Of a stretch of DNA of 64,000 nt, positions 49,795 through 58,274 are shown piece after piece (position 1 is the first letter of the stretch; each line of letters begins with the position of its first letter). The stretch is from contig NZ_CP108055.1 of NCBI RefSeq assembly GCF_036174265.1, positions 1,302,001 through 1,366,000 of the forward strand, read 5' to 3'. The position numbers and the translations under genes were made by a program. This stretch comes from Streptomyces sp. NBC_00285 (GTDB taxonomy: Bacteria; Actinomycetota; Actinomycetes; Streptomycetales; Streptomycetaceae). Under the pieces are notes generated by a model that worked only from the letters and a program-made list of their open reading frames with translations, was not told where the DNA came from and made no database searches.

Positions 49795-50421
49795 GTGATC
49801 AGCCGACTTCCTCTCGATGAGCAACTTGACTCCCTGCGTGCGCTGCTGTCGCGTAACAATGTGCTGACGGAGGTGTTGGCGCGGACTGCGACGTTGGATC
49901 TGCCTGGGTGGTATGTGACGGCAGGGTGCTTGTTCCAGACCGTGTGGAACGTGGTCACGGATAGGCCGCCGACCAGCGGTATCAAGGATTACGACGTCTT
50001 CTACTTCGACGAGGGCGATCTGTCCTGGGAGGCGGAGAACGCCGTGATCAAGGCCGGGCAGAAGGTCTTCGCCGGCCTGCCTGCAGAGGTCGAGATCCGG
50101 AACGAGGCACGGGTTCATCTCTGGTATGAGGACAAGTTCGGAGTGGCGTGTCCGCCGTATGACTCCGCCGAGGCGGCAATCGACAGCTTCGCTGCGACGA
50201 CGTGCTGTCTGGGGGTTCGTGTGGAGGCCGACGGCCGGTGGCGTGTGTATGCGCCGCACGGGCTTTCGGATGTGTTCAACCTCGTCGTTCGTCCGAACCC
50301 GGTGCTCGCTCCGCGGTCGGTCTATGAGAGCAAGGCGGTGCGGTGGCGTGAGCAGTGGCCCGAGCTGACGGTCCTGGAGTGGCCGTCCGGGAGCGTCACG
50401 TCGGCCTCGCCCGCTGGCTGA
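49795..50421 (+). CDS. nucleotidyltransferase-fold protein (NTP_transf_6 type), 208 aa
   Basis: Matches the small bacterial family PF06042 by pattern: LDLPGWYVTAGCLFQTVWNVV, then IKDYDVFYFDEGDLSWEAE with the two acidic residues of a nucleotidyltransferase site, VEIRNEARVHLWYEDKFG, and a C-terminal DVFNLVVRPNPVLAPRSVYE with TCCLGVRVE before it. Length is typical. GTG 49795 is used; the preceding TTG is less likely. The biochemical substrate of this family is not known to me. It stands alone, and its 3' end overlaps a convergent recombinase remnant. Confidence 0.75.
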   Translation: MISRLPLDEQLDSLRALLSRNNVLTEVLARTATLDLPGWYVTAGCLFQTVWNVVTDRPPTSGIKDYDVFYFDEGDLSWEAENAVIKAGQKVFAGLPAEVEIRNEARVHLWYEDKFGVACPPYDSAEAAIDSFAATTCCLGVRVEADGRWRVYAPHGLSDVFNLVVRPNPVLAPRSVYESKAVRWREQWPELTVLEWPSGSVTSASPAG

Positions 50422-50909
50422 TCTCGGCGGCGTAGGTGGCCCAGTCGCCTGCGGAGAGTCGCTGCCAGGCGACGGCGACGTCGGTGTGGATGCCCAGGGT
50501 GCGGGCGAGGATCGCGGCGGGGATCTCGGTGGCGAGTTGGAAGAGCGCCGTGCTGCGGGCCTGATTGGGACGGAGCCCGAGCCGGTTGAGCCGCTGTGTC
50601 AGCTGTGTGGTGCTGATCGGCCGTCCGGGCTGTCCGCCGGGGAAGAGCCATCGAGACGGTGTCAGGGCGCCGATGGTCGCGTGGCCCTTGCGGTTCGCCG
50701 CGACGGTGCGGGCGAGGTGGGCGACGGGCTCGGGCAACTGGACGGGGGCGTCGCCGAGGTGGAGACGTACTTCCTGGACGCCGACCTCGACGTCCTCGGT
50801 GGTCAACCGGTGGATCGCCGACGGCCCTTGGACAAAAAGGAGGAGAAGCAGTCCGGCGAGGCGGTCCTCGGGCTTGAGGGTGTTGTCGCCGTACGTGGAA
50901 CGCGGCTGC
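50396..50909 (-). pseudogene. C-terminal remnant of a tyrosine-type recombinase/integrase
   Basis: Reading leftward from about 50905 the frame gives STYGDNTLKPEDRLAGLLLL, then HRLTTEDV and a long helical domain ending PAAILARTLGIHTDVAVAWQ. This is the usual C-terminal shape of streptomycete site-specific recombinases. The N-terminal half is missing: the sequence switches abruptly to transposase at about 50910. An internal start could give a 136-residue product from 50806, but the gene is clearly truncated. Confidence 0.7.
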
Positions 50910-51540
50910 GAAGTAAGTCGGCCCAGGTCGTGTTCTGTCGTTCGGGTGCGGGCAGGATGCCGTGCGCGCGGAGGATCTCCCAGACGGTGGAGGCGGCGAC
51001 CTTGACGCCGAGAGCCGCGAGTTCACCGTGGATCCGGCGATATCCCCATGAGGGATTCTCCCGGGCGAGGCGCAGGACGAGGGTGCGGATCGAGCGGACG
51101 GTGGGCGGGCGGCCGCGGCGCTTGGGCACGCAGGCCGCAGCATGGCGTCGCTTGAGAAGGTCACGGTGCCATCGCAGGATGGTGTCTGGACGTACCAGCA
51201 GCAAGAGGTGCCGCAGCTTGTCCATCGGGAGGTGGTGGAGCAGGCCGGCGAGGACGGCGCGGTCGGCGGCGGTGAACGTGGGTTTGCCAACCTGACGCTG
51301 CAGGACCAGCAGCTGGTGGCGCAGCGCCAGGATCTCGATGTCCTTGTCGCGGTCGCTCATCGACAGAAGGCGCAGGAGTGCCAGGGTGTTGGTCGCCGCG
51401 AGATAGGTCAAGCGCAGCAGCACGAAAGAATCATGATGGTGTACACGCCTGTGCACGTGAAGAGACTGGGTGGGCTGGGGCACGGCCAGAGATCGGCGGT
51501 CAAGGCCGCGACCTGGGCGGAGGTTTTCTCGGCACCCGCA
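50910..51540 (-). mobile_element. remnant of an insertion sequence, N-terminal transposase part and one end
   Basis: The DNA from 51423 (GTG start) down to about 50910 encodes the first 175 or so residues of a transposase very like the intact one at 53823-54914 (RDKDIEILALRHQLLVLQRQ, RRGRPPTV, NPSWGYRRIHGELAALGVKV), then stops matching inside TTWADLL. Upstream, the element keeps one end, with TCGGCACCCGCA at 51529-51540 matching the intact copy's terminal repeat. The catalytic DDE half is lost. The fusion with the recombinase fragment gives an open frame to 50803 that is not a real protein. Confidence 0.8.
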
Positions 51541-51570
51541 GTGCCCCTGACGGCGCTGACATGACCACCG

Positions 51571-53064
51571 TCACCGCCAAGCGGTGATGAGCTCCTCGGG
51601 CCCCACCGCCCGCACCCCGTCCACCGAGACCCCGCTCCGCGCCACCGCGAGGAGCGGGGTCTGCTCGTTCGCCCCGGGCAGTTGCGAGCGGTGAACCAGC
51701 AGGCGGGCCAGGTCGTGGGCGTCGAAGGGGCGGTTCTCCAGCCATTTCACGGAGCCGACCGCCGTGATGCGCTTGGCGATCGGGCCCCGGTCGGCCGCGA
51801 CGATGTCGATCTCGGGGTCGTTGCTGCGGGTCCAGTAGCCGCCCACCGCGCCCGTCTCCTCGGGCAGACCGTCCGCGCGCATCCTGAACAGGGCGTCCCG
51901 CACCACCGGCTCGACGGCCCGCCCGCGCCAGGCCGTCCACGACCGGCGCAGCCGCTCAAGAGTCAGGTCGCCCCTGCCTCGCTCGATCTCGGACAGATAC
52001 GGCCCCAGGAAGGCCAGCCAGAAGCGCAGATGCGGATCGGCTACGTAGTAGCGGGTCTCCTTCGAAGGGCGTGTGGACAGCGGCGTGACGGCCTCCACCA
52101 CCCGCTTCGCACCCAGGAGCTGCAGGGAGCGCCGCAGGGTGGTGGCGGGCAGGCCGCCCGCAGCCCGGCCGATCAGCGTGTGTGTCCGCTCCCCGGAGCC
52201 GATCGCCCCGAGCACCAGGCGTGCCTGGGCGTCGGCCGGGAACTCCGCGGCCAGGGACCGCTCCGCGCTGACGATGAGGGCCGAGGTCGGATCGGTCACC
52301 ACGTCGGCCAGGTAGTCGAAGACCCCCGCGCCGCGTGGCCACTCCTCCAGGACCAGAGGCAGCCCGCCACAGACGAGAAAGGCATCGAACGCGTCGGCCG
52401 GCGAGAGTCCAAGCATGTCCGCCACATCGGCCGGGCTGAGCGGCGGCACCACCATTTCCGTACCGCGCTGGTGGAAGGGCCGGTCGTAGTCGTTGAGCCG
52501 CTCCATCATCGCCAGGTCGGAACCGACACAGAGCAGCAGCACCGGCCGCCTGGCCAGTTCCCGGTCGAAGAACTTCTGCAAGGTGCCCTCGAAGCCCGGA
52601 TCGTTCTTGATCAGATAGGGCATCTCGTCGAATACAACGACACTCGGCCGGTCGTCCGGCAGCGCGGCGACAAGAAGGTGAAAGGCCGCGTCCCAGGTAC
52701 CGGGCGACTGCCCGCCCACCGCCTCGGCGCCGGGCAGGTCAGACTCGGCCGCCGCCTCGACGAACAGCCGCAGATCCGCCTCCGCTCCGGCCTGGGCCGA
52801 GGCCGTGAAGAACAGACTGGGCAGCCCAGAGCGCTCGATGAACTCCTCGACGAGCCGGGACTTCCCCACCCGCCGCCGCCCGCGGATCAGCATCGCCTTG
52901 CCCGGCCGCCCACCGCGGCCACCCGCCTCGACCCGCTTGAGCATCCGGTCCAGAGCCGCGAGCTCCCGATCCCGCCCGATGAAATCGTCCACGTCCAGCC
53001 ACCCACCCAATACAGCCAATTTTGGTGCGTCCAAAAATGAACATACCAAAGTTGGCTCTATCAA
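51571..53064 (-). CDS. archaeal-type AAA ATPase (PF01637-like) with C-terminal DUF234-like nuclease-fold domain, 497 aa
   Basis: The N-terminus reads DFIGRDRELAALDRML, then P-loop MLIRGRRRVGKSRLVEEFI, Walker B SVVVFDEMPYLI and sensor VLLLCVGSDLAMME, the hallmark order of archaeal-type STAND/AAA ATPases. The C-terminal part (YYVADPHLRFWLAFLGPYL, then NDPEIDIVAADRG and ITAVGSVKW) matches the DUF234 domain often fused to them, with a PD-(D/E)xK-like D...EID...GSVKW pattern. An alternative start is GTG 52992, 24 codons later. The biological role is unclear; such genes are frequent in accessory and defence regions. It is flanked by an IS remnant and a decayed OLD nuclease gene. Confidence 0.8.
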   Translation of the reverse strand: MIEPTLVCSFLDAPKLAVLGGWLDVDDFIGRDRELAALDRMLKRVEAGGRGGRPGKAMLIRGRRRVGKSRLVEEFIERSGLPSLFFTASAQAGAEADLRLFVEAAAESDLPGAEAVGGQSPGTWDAAFHLLVAALPDDRPSVVVFDEMPYLIKNDPGFEGTLQKFFDRELARRPVLLLCVGSDLAMMERLNDYDRPFHQRGTEMVVPPLSPADVADMLGLSPADAFDAFLVCGGLPLVLEEWPRGAGVFDYLADVVTDPTSALIVSAERSLAAEFPADAQARLVLGAIGSGERTHTLIGRAAGGLPATTLRRSLQLLGAKRVVEAVTPLSTRPSKETRYYVADPHLRFWLAFLGPYLSEIERGRGDLTLERLRRSWTAWRGRAVEPVVRDALFRMRADGLPEETGAVGGYWTRSNDPEIDIVAADRGPIAKRITAVGSVKWLENRPFDAHDLARLLVHRSQLPGANEQTPLLAVARSGVSVDGVRAVGPEELITAWR

Positions 53065-53089
53065 GTTCGGTCACCGGCGGTTCCATCAT

Positions 53090-53793
53090 CGAGGCAGGGC
53101 CTTGAAGGTGGCCTTGAACAGGCCGCTGGAAGACACGGCTGTACCGGAACAGCCCGACGTGGCCGACGTTGACCACGCTGACGCCGTGCTCGTTGAAGGG
53201 CATGCCCAGGACGGCAGCGAGAGCGGGCAGGAAGATCGCCTCGGCGTCGCCCTCGACCATCGCCAGCCCCCGGGCGAAGAACATGTTGGCCTTGGTGACG
53301 TCCAGGAACCGGGTCAGGAACGCGTAATCCTCGCCGGTCAGGCGCGTGATACCGCGCCGCAGCGGGAAAGTGCGTCCCGGACGACGAGGGTCAGGCACTC
53401 GACGGACGTAGACGCGGCAAGGTTGGGGCGTGGGTGGTGAGGATGACCTGGACCGGGGCCCTGCCACCTTCCTGCGGCCCCTGAGCCTTGTCGCGGAGCA
53501 AGTCCATGATCCGGGTCTGGAGCTGGGGATGGAGGTGCGCCTCGGGCTCCTCGATCAGCAGCAGGGGTGCCAGTTCGCTCTTGCCCAGCAGGAGGAGCTC
53601 TGCGGCCATGAACAAGGCATTGTTGTAGCCGAGCCCGCGGCGCGTCCACTCGTCGGACTCGGCGAAGAGATTCAGTTCGAGCCGTTCCAGCGCGCGGGCC
53701 AGCGTCGCGTCGGTGGCGACGCTGATCTTGGCGCGCAGGACGTCGTCGCCGATGGCGAACCGCTGCAGGTAAGCCGAGTTGATGTCCTGGCTC
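53090..53793 (-). pseudogene. decayed OLD-family ATP-dependent endonuclease
   Basis: Three frames together spell the C-terminal half of an OLD nuclease: AELLLLGKSELAPLLLIEEP then EAHLHPQLQTRIMDLL (ABC signature-side Walker B), QVILTTHAPNLAASTSVECL, and the TOPRIM part LTGEDYAFLTRFLDVTKANM with FARGLAMVEGDAEAIFLPAL and VVNVGHVGLFRYSRVFQR. Frameshifts occur near 53436 and near 53360. The 5' part is cut off by the insertion sequence beginning at 53794 and the 3' end is lost near 53090. It is non-functional. OLD nucleases are often partners in phage defence. Confidence 0.8.
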
Positions 53794-55033
53794 TGCGGGT
53801 GCCGATAAATCATCCGGCCTGGTCAAGCGGCATGTCGGTACTCGTGGAGGGTTCCGCCGAGTCGGTCTCGTCGGCGGACTTCAAGGTGCGTGGTCTGCTC
53901 TGTCAGGCTGATTGGTTCGGACAGTGGACGGAGCGGCGCGGCTTGGCCCAGGGCTCGGTGCGGGCGGTGCCCGTTGTAGAAGGTCTCGAACTCGCGAAGC
54001 GCGTGCATGAGGTGCCTCTGGTTCCAGATCAAGGTCCTGTCCAGGAGTTCGTACCGGCAGGTTTGTATCCATCGCTCCATGATGGAGTTCATCCGCGGTA
54101 CTCGGATACCGGTGGTGATGACCTTGAGGCCGGCGTCGGCCAGCACTTCGTCGAAGGCCTTCGTAAACTTCGAGTCGCGATCGCGGATCATGAACCTGGC
54201 CCTGCAGCCCGGCTCTTCGAGATCCATGACGAGGTTGCGGCCGAGTTGCACGACCCATCGCGCAGTGGGGTGCGCGGTGGCGCCGAGGATCCGGATGCGC
54301 CGGGTGGAGTGCTCGATGACGGCGAAGACGAACAGGCGGGCCCCGGTCAGGGTTCGGGTCTCGAAGAAGTCGCAGGCGAGCAGGGCGTCGGCTTGACCGC
54401 GCAAGAAGTCGGCCCAGGTCGAGTTGTGTCGTTCGGGAGCGGGCGGGATGCCGTGCCCCTTGAGGATCTCCCAGACGGTGGAGGCCGCGACCGTGATGCC
54501 CATCGCTGCGAGTTCGCCGTGGATTCTGCGGTAGCCCCATGAGGTGTTCTCGTGCGCGAGGCGCAGGACCAGCACGCGGACGGAGCCTGGGGTGCGCGGA
54601 CGCCCGCGTCGCTTGGGCACGCAGGTCACGACATGGCGCCGTTTGAGCAGGTCACGGTGCCAGCGCAGGAGGGTCTCCGGGCGTACCAGGAGGAGCAGGT
54701 GCTGCAACTTGTTCACCGGGAGGTGGTGGAGCAGGCCGGCGAGGACTGCTCGGTCAGTATCGGTGAACGTGGGCTTGCCGACCTGGCACTGAAGGACGAG
54801 CAGTTGGTGACGGAGGGCAAGGATCTCGATGTCTTTGTCCCGATCGTTCATCGGCAGCAGGCGCAGGAGCGCGAAGGTGTTGGTGGCCGCAAGATAGGCC
54901 AGGCGTAGCAGCACGACAGGTCATGATGCCGTTGATGCCCGGTGCAGGCGAAGTCTCTGACGCGATCAGCGGACACGATCGGAGTGTGGGGATCAGGGCC
55001 CCGACCTCGGCGGATGAATTATCGGCACCCGCA
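53794..55033. mobile_element. insertion sequence, 1240 bp, with 22-bp terminal inverted repeats
   Basis: The ends are imperfect inverted repeats: TGCGGGTGCCGATAAATCAT continuing at 53794-53815, and the complement of TGCGGGTGCCGATAATTCAT at 55012-55033, with one mismatch over 22 bases. A single transposase gene fills it leftward. No target duplication is visible (CTC at the left, CGG at the right), and the element joins two unrelated truncated genes, so rearrangement or deletion after insertion is likely. Confidence 0.88.
53823..54914 (-). CDS. integrase-core (rve) transposase, 363 aa
   Basis: DDE transposase with an N-terminal helix-turn-helix region (RDKDIEILALRHQLLVLQCQ, RRGRPRTPGSVRVLVLRLA, SWGYRRIHGELAAMG) and a retroviral-integrase-type core. 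The first catalytic Asp is in LLACDFFETRTL, the second in RARFMIRDRDSKFTKAF, and the Glu in VPRMNSIMERWIQTCRYELL. It belongs to the IS3/IS481-like group of single-ORF elements. The start is GTG 54914. The gene appears intact, so the element may still be mobile. A truncated relative lies at 50910-51423. Confidence 0.92.
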   Translation of the reverse strand: MLLRLAYLAATNTFALLRLLPMNDRDKDIEILALRHQLLVLQCQVGKPTFTDTDRAVLAGLLHHLPVNKLQHLLLLVRPETLLRWHRDLLKRRHVVTCVPKRRGRPRTPGSVRVLVLRLAHENTSWGYRRIHGELAAMGITVAASTVWEILKGHGIPPAPERHNSTWADFLRGQADALLACDFFETRTLTGARLFVFAVIEHSTRRIRILGATAHPTARWVVQLGRNLVMDLEEPGCRARFMIRDRDSKFTKAFDEVLADAGLKVITTGIRVPRMNSIMERWIQTCRYELLDRTLIWNQRHLMHALREFETFYNGHRPHRALGQAAPLRPLSEPISLTEQTTHLEVRRRDRLGGTLHEYRHAA

Positions 55034-55540
55034 CGGCCCGCGCACCGGCCGGTGGTCAACGACTCGGCGGGTGGCGTGCCGTTCGCGATCACCTTCGACA
55101 AGGCCGGCCGGATGCTGGTGGCCGAGGCCGAGAAGTCGACGGTCAGTACGTACAAGGTGCGCGCCGACGGCCGCCTCAAGGTCGTCCAGCAGCCCCTGGC
55201 CAACGGCCAGAACACGCTGTGCTGGCTGGAGCGGGCGGGTGACTTCTTCTACGGCGGCAACACCGGCAACTCCACCGTCACCGGCTACCGCACCGACCGG
55301 CACGGAAAGCTCGCGCTCACCAACGACATCGGCATCGCCGCCCCGCCCTCGGCCATGTCCCAGGGCGTCATCGACCTGGCGGTGACGCAGGAAGAGAAGT
55401 TCCTGTACGTGCAGAACGGGACCTCCGGCACCGTCGACGGCTTCCGCATCGGCAAGAACGGCTCCCTCACCAAGGTCACCACGGCCACCGGACTGCCCCC
55501 CTTCGCCGAATCCGGCATGGAGGGCATAGCCGCGGTGTAA
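55034..55540 (+). pseudogene. truncated lactonase-type beta-propeller protein
   Basis: After the IS end, an open frame encodes about 168 residues of a seven-bladed propeller like those of 6-phosphogluconolactonase/YncE proteins: GGVPFAITFDKAGRMLVAEA, STVTGYRTDRHGKLALT and the blade DLAVTQEEKFLYVQNGTSGT. The final blade ends ESGMEGIAAV. The N-terminal half is missing and was presumably lost with the insertion at 55033. Starts within the IS end are not genuine. A hairpin at 55563 follows the stop. Confidence 0.75.
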
Positions 55541-55905
55541 AGAAGCTGCCACCGCGGCCCGGCGCCCCGGAGACTCTCTCCGGAGCGTCGAACCCGTTCC
55601 GATGTGGCAGGAGTGCTCGACGACGGTCACCAACTCCCGCAGCGGACAAGGCATGCGGGCCGGCCGCGTCCAGCCTGTCGGGGGTACCGGCTGGGACTGG
55701 ACCGGTGAACCCGGCCGGGACGATTCCGCGAAGTCCTGTGTTCGGGCGCGATTCGGTTCTCGCGATCCAGTCCTTACATGTCCATGACGCGTCACGTGAA
55801 CAGCAGCCAAGCGCCCGCCTCTCAGGTGAGGCTGGGGGCATCCGGGCGACGAGCGATGCGTATCGCCGATGGCTCAGGAACCACGTTGTGAAATCGGGAG
55901 TTCTC
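55541..55905. other. intergenic region without gene
   Basis: Nothing coding is convincing here. It contains the hairpin at 55563-55587 and must hold the promoter of the DUF1996-like gene. A nearby ATCCAGTCCTTACATG stretch around 55766 is slightly AT-richer but shows no clear -35/-10 pair. Confidence 0.5.
55563..55587 (+). terminator. hairpin after the truncated propeller gene
   Basis: CGCCCCGGAGA pairs with TCTCCGGAGCG (one mismatch) around a CTC loop, about 20 bases after the stop codon. No T run follows. Confidence 0.5.
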
Positions 55906-57363
55906 ATGCGAGCAGATCACAGGCGCGGCCGAGGCCGCCGCAACGCCATCATGGCGGTCACGGCGCTCCTGGCAGGGGGCGGTGGTCTCGTAGCCGTGAA
56001 CTACGCCGCCAACGCGTCCGACGTCACCGCCGCCGCTCCTACGACGCGGTCGGCCCAGACGATCAGCTGTCCGGACGTGAAGGGCAGGCTGCCGGCCGTC
56101 CCCCAGCAGGCGCAGGCCGAGGTGGGCCGGAACCTGCGGTTGCTGGACCGGCAGACCGCGGAGGCCAACCAGCGGCTGGTCGACACCCGTGGGCAAGGGG
56201 GCCCGAACTTTGTGCGGAACGCGGTCCTCGGCCCTCTGACGGACAAGAGGAAGGCGACCATCGACCGGATCGCCATCGCCATCGGGCGGTCCGCCGCCAG
56301 GCCCACAGGGCTGGACGCTCTCGCCGCCTGCAACCTCGGCCTCGACACATCCGGGACCCAGGAGGCATCCGGGGCCGCGAGCCAGAACCCCGGCGGGTCC
56401 CAGGGCGCGGGAGGCAACGCCGGACAGCCCGGACAGCCCGGACAGCAAGGAAACGGCTCCGGTGCCGCGGGGCAGAGCAACGACGGGCCCACCGCGGCCG
56501 ACTTCGTGGACATCACGAAGGTGGCTCCGAACGTGCGCAAGGTGCGCCGCCAGGCCGGCGCCTCGACCGGAGTCTTCACCTCCCGATGCGGAGTCAACAA
56601 GCGGGGACAGCACAACTCGGACAACGACATCGTGGCGCCCGGTGTCAGCAACGGCGCCCACCACGTCCACGACTACGTGGGCAACCGGAGGGTGGACTTC
56701 AAATCCACCAACCAGTCCCTGAGCGCCCAGGGCACCTCCTGCACCAACGGCGACCAGTCCGCGTACTACTGGCCCGTCCTGCGGGACACCACCCGCCAGG
56801 GTCCCGACGCCAACGCCCTCGGCGGCGGCGCCGAAGGCAACAAGGGAGCCATCCTGGTGCCCAGGGCCGTCACGATCACCTACCAGGGCAGCCCCACCAG
56901 CAGGGTCGTGGCGATGCCACGCTTCCTGCGGATCATCACCGGCGACGCCAAGGCGTTCACCAACGGCACCAAGAACGCCAACGCCCACTGGAGCTGCACC
57001 GGCTTCGAGAACAGGGTCCAGCTCACCGACAAGTACCCGATCTGCCCCCGGGGCAGCAAAGTGGTGCGCAGCTTCGCCTTCCAGAGCTGCTGGGACGGCA
57101 GGAACGTCGACAGCGCCGACCACCGCAGCCACGTCGCCTTCGCCGGCGCCGACGGCAACTGCGCAAGGGGCTTCAAGGCCATCCCGCAGCTGACGATGCG
57201 GCTCATCTACAAGACCCCCGCGGCACCGAACTTCGCCGTCGACGGCTTCCAGGGACAGCAGCACAACGCCATCACCGACCACAACGACTTCATCAACGTG
57301 ATGACCGACCGGCTCATGCGCCAGGCGGTCTTCTGCATCAACTCCGGGCGCCGCTGCGGCTGA
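55906..57363 (+). CDS. secreted DUF1996-domain protein, 485 aa
   Basis: The ATG at 55906 follows CGGGAG at five bases. An Arg-rich N-terminus and the hydrophobic stretch NAIMAVTALLAGGGGLVAVN form a signal peptide or anchor. Residues 45-140 contain a helical segment, then a Gly/Gln/Pro-rich linker (GGNAGQPGQPGQQGNGSG). The C-terminal 300 residues are the DUF1996 domain: RCGVNKRGQHNSDNDIVAPG, SNGAHHVHDYVGN, AYYWPVLRD, FQSCWDGRNVDSADHRSHVA and CARGFKAIPQLTMRLIY. Paired Cys and the HHxHDY histidines recur in this family of extracellular fungal and actinobacterial proteins, whose function is unknown to me. It appears intact despite lying between two insertion sequences. Confidence 0.85.
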   Translation: MRADHRRGRGRRNAIMAVTALLAGGGGLVAVNYAANASDVTAAAPTTRSAQTISCPDVKGRLPAVPQQAQAEVGRNLRLLDRQTAEANQRLVDTRGQGGPNFVRNAVLGPLTDKRKATIDRIAIAIGRSAARPTGLDALAACNLGLDTSGTQEASGAASQNPGGSQGAGGNAGQPGQPGQQGNGSGAAGQSNDGPTAADFVDITKVAPNVRKVRRQAGASTGVFTSRCGVNKRGQHNSDNDIVAPGVSNGAHHVHDYVGNRRVDFKSTNQSLSAQGTSCTNGDQSAYYWPVLRDTTRQGPDANALGGGAEGNKGAILVPRAVTITYQGSPTSRVVAMPRFLRIITGDAKAFTNGTKNANAHWSCTGFENRVQLTDKYPICPRGSKVVRSFAFQSCWDGRNVDSADHRSHVAFAGADGNCARGFKAIPQLTMRLIYKTPAAPNFAVDGFQGQQHNAITDHNDFINVMTDRLMRQAVFCINSGRRCG

Positions 57364-57533
57364 ACCGACCGACCGGGCCGCCACCGGTCCTCTGCTCCGG
57401 CCTCGCCGCGAGATCGGCGGGGCCGGTGTCGCGTCGGAGAGGAGTCACCCCGGCGTGCGCCTTCCAGGTTGCGTGGCACCACACAAGATCTTACGAAGCC
57501 CTTACGCAGCCGTCTCAGGTGACGTAACGCGCC

Positions 57534-57539
57534 TACGAT
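57534..57539 (+). promoter_or_regulatory. possible -10 element of a leaderless transcript
   Basis: TACGAT stands six bases before the GTG start at 57546, where transcription would begin on or beside the start codon, and no ribosome binding site is present. No good -35 hexamer is visible, so this is tentative. Confidence 0.3.
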
Positions 57540-57545
57540 CGCAGC

Positions 57546-58154
57546 GTGTTGACCATCCGAAACATCATCCTCGCCACTGTCACGCCCCTTGTGCTGGCTG
57601 CGGCGGGCGCCGCGCACCCGCATGGCCTGTCCAGGGCGACAGCCGCGGACTGGACACAGCTGCACATCGCACTACTGCCGGTCTTTCCGCTGCTCACGCT
57701 CGGCCTCCTCGTCCCTCTATGGCACCGCCCCCGACCAGATCTCGCGGGCTTCGCCACAGTGGTGGCCTGGGCGAGTGCCTTCACATACGCGGCCTTCTAC
57801 ACCGGTCTCGACGCGGTGGCCGGTATCGCGGCGGGAACCGCGGTCGAGCACGCTGCCGGGACAGCGAACATAGGGCCGATCAAGCACCCGCTCTACGACA
57901 CGGGTGAGTCACTCGGGCAGGTCGGGGCCTACGCCCTCATCGTCGCCGTAGTGGCCACAGCCGTCGCGCTCTTCCCGAAACACGGGGTGCGAGTCGTTCC
58001 CGGCACGGTGGTTCTCCTGGTGGCCGGCTGGTCCTTCACAGACAGCCACATCTTCTGGCCCCGCGGCGTATGGACAATGCTCGGCTTCGCACTGGGCTTC
58101 GCTCTGCTCGCCGCCGGGACCAGAAGGAGCCAATCCGCTCCACCCCGCGTCTGA
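57546..58154 (+). CDS. integral membrane protein of unknown function, 202 aa
   Basis: Five or six membrane helices are clear (TIRNIILATVTPLVLAAAGA, LLPVFPLLTLGLLVPLW, FATVVAWASAFTYAAFYTGL, GAYALIVAVVATAVALF, VVPGTVVLLVAGWSFTD, GVWTMLGFALGFALLAAG). Conserved-looking polar features inside or beside helices are HPHG, HIALLP and SHIFWPRG, suggesting a metal or heme site or a transport function, but I do not recognise the family. Start is GTG 57546 with no ribosome binding site, consistent with leaderless translation. It ends about 120 bases before an insertion sequence. Confidence 0.7.
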   Translation: MLTIRNIILATVTPLVLAAAGAAHPHGLSRATAADWTQLHIALLPVFPLLTLGLLVPLWHRPRPDLAGFATVVAWASAFTYAAFYTGLDAVAGIAAGTAVEHAAGTANIGPIKHPLYDTGESLGQVGAYALIVAVVATAVALFPKHGVRVVPGTVVLLVAGWSFTDSHIFWPRGVWTMLGFALGFALLAAGTRRSQSAPPRV

Positions 58155-58274
58155 GCGAGACGGGCCTCCTCCACCACCCCGTCGCCTGTGGCTGTTGAGC
58201 TGCCCGGTCGCCCGCCCGATCCGGTCGCGCGCCTTACGTGGTCGTTCGATCAAAACGTGCCGACGGCCGGAGCA

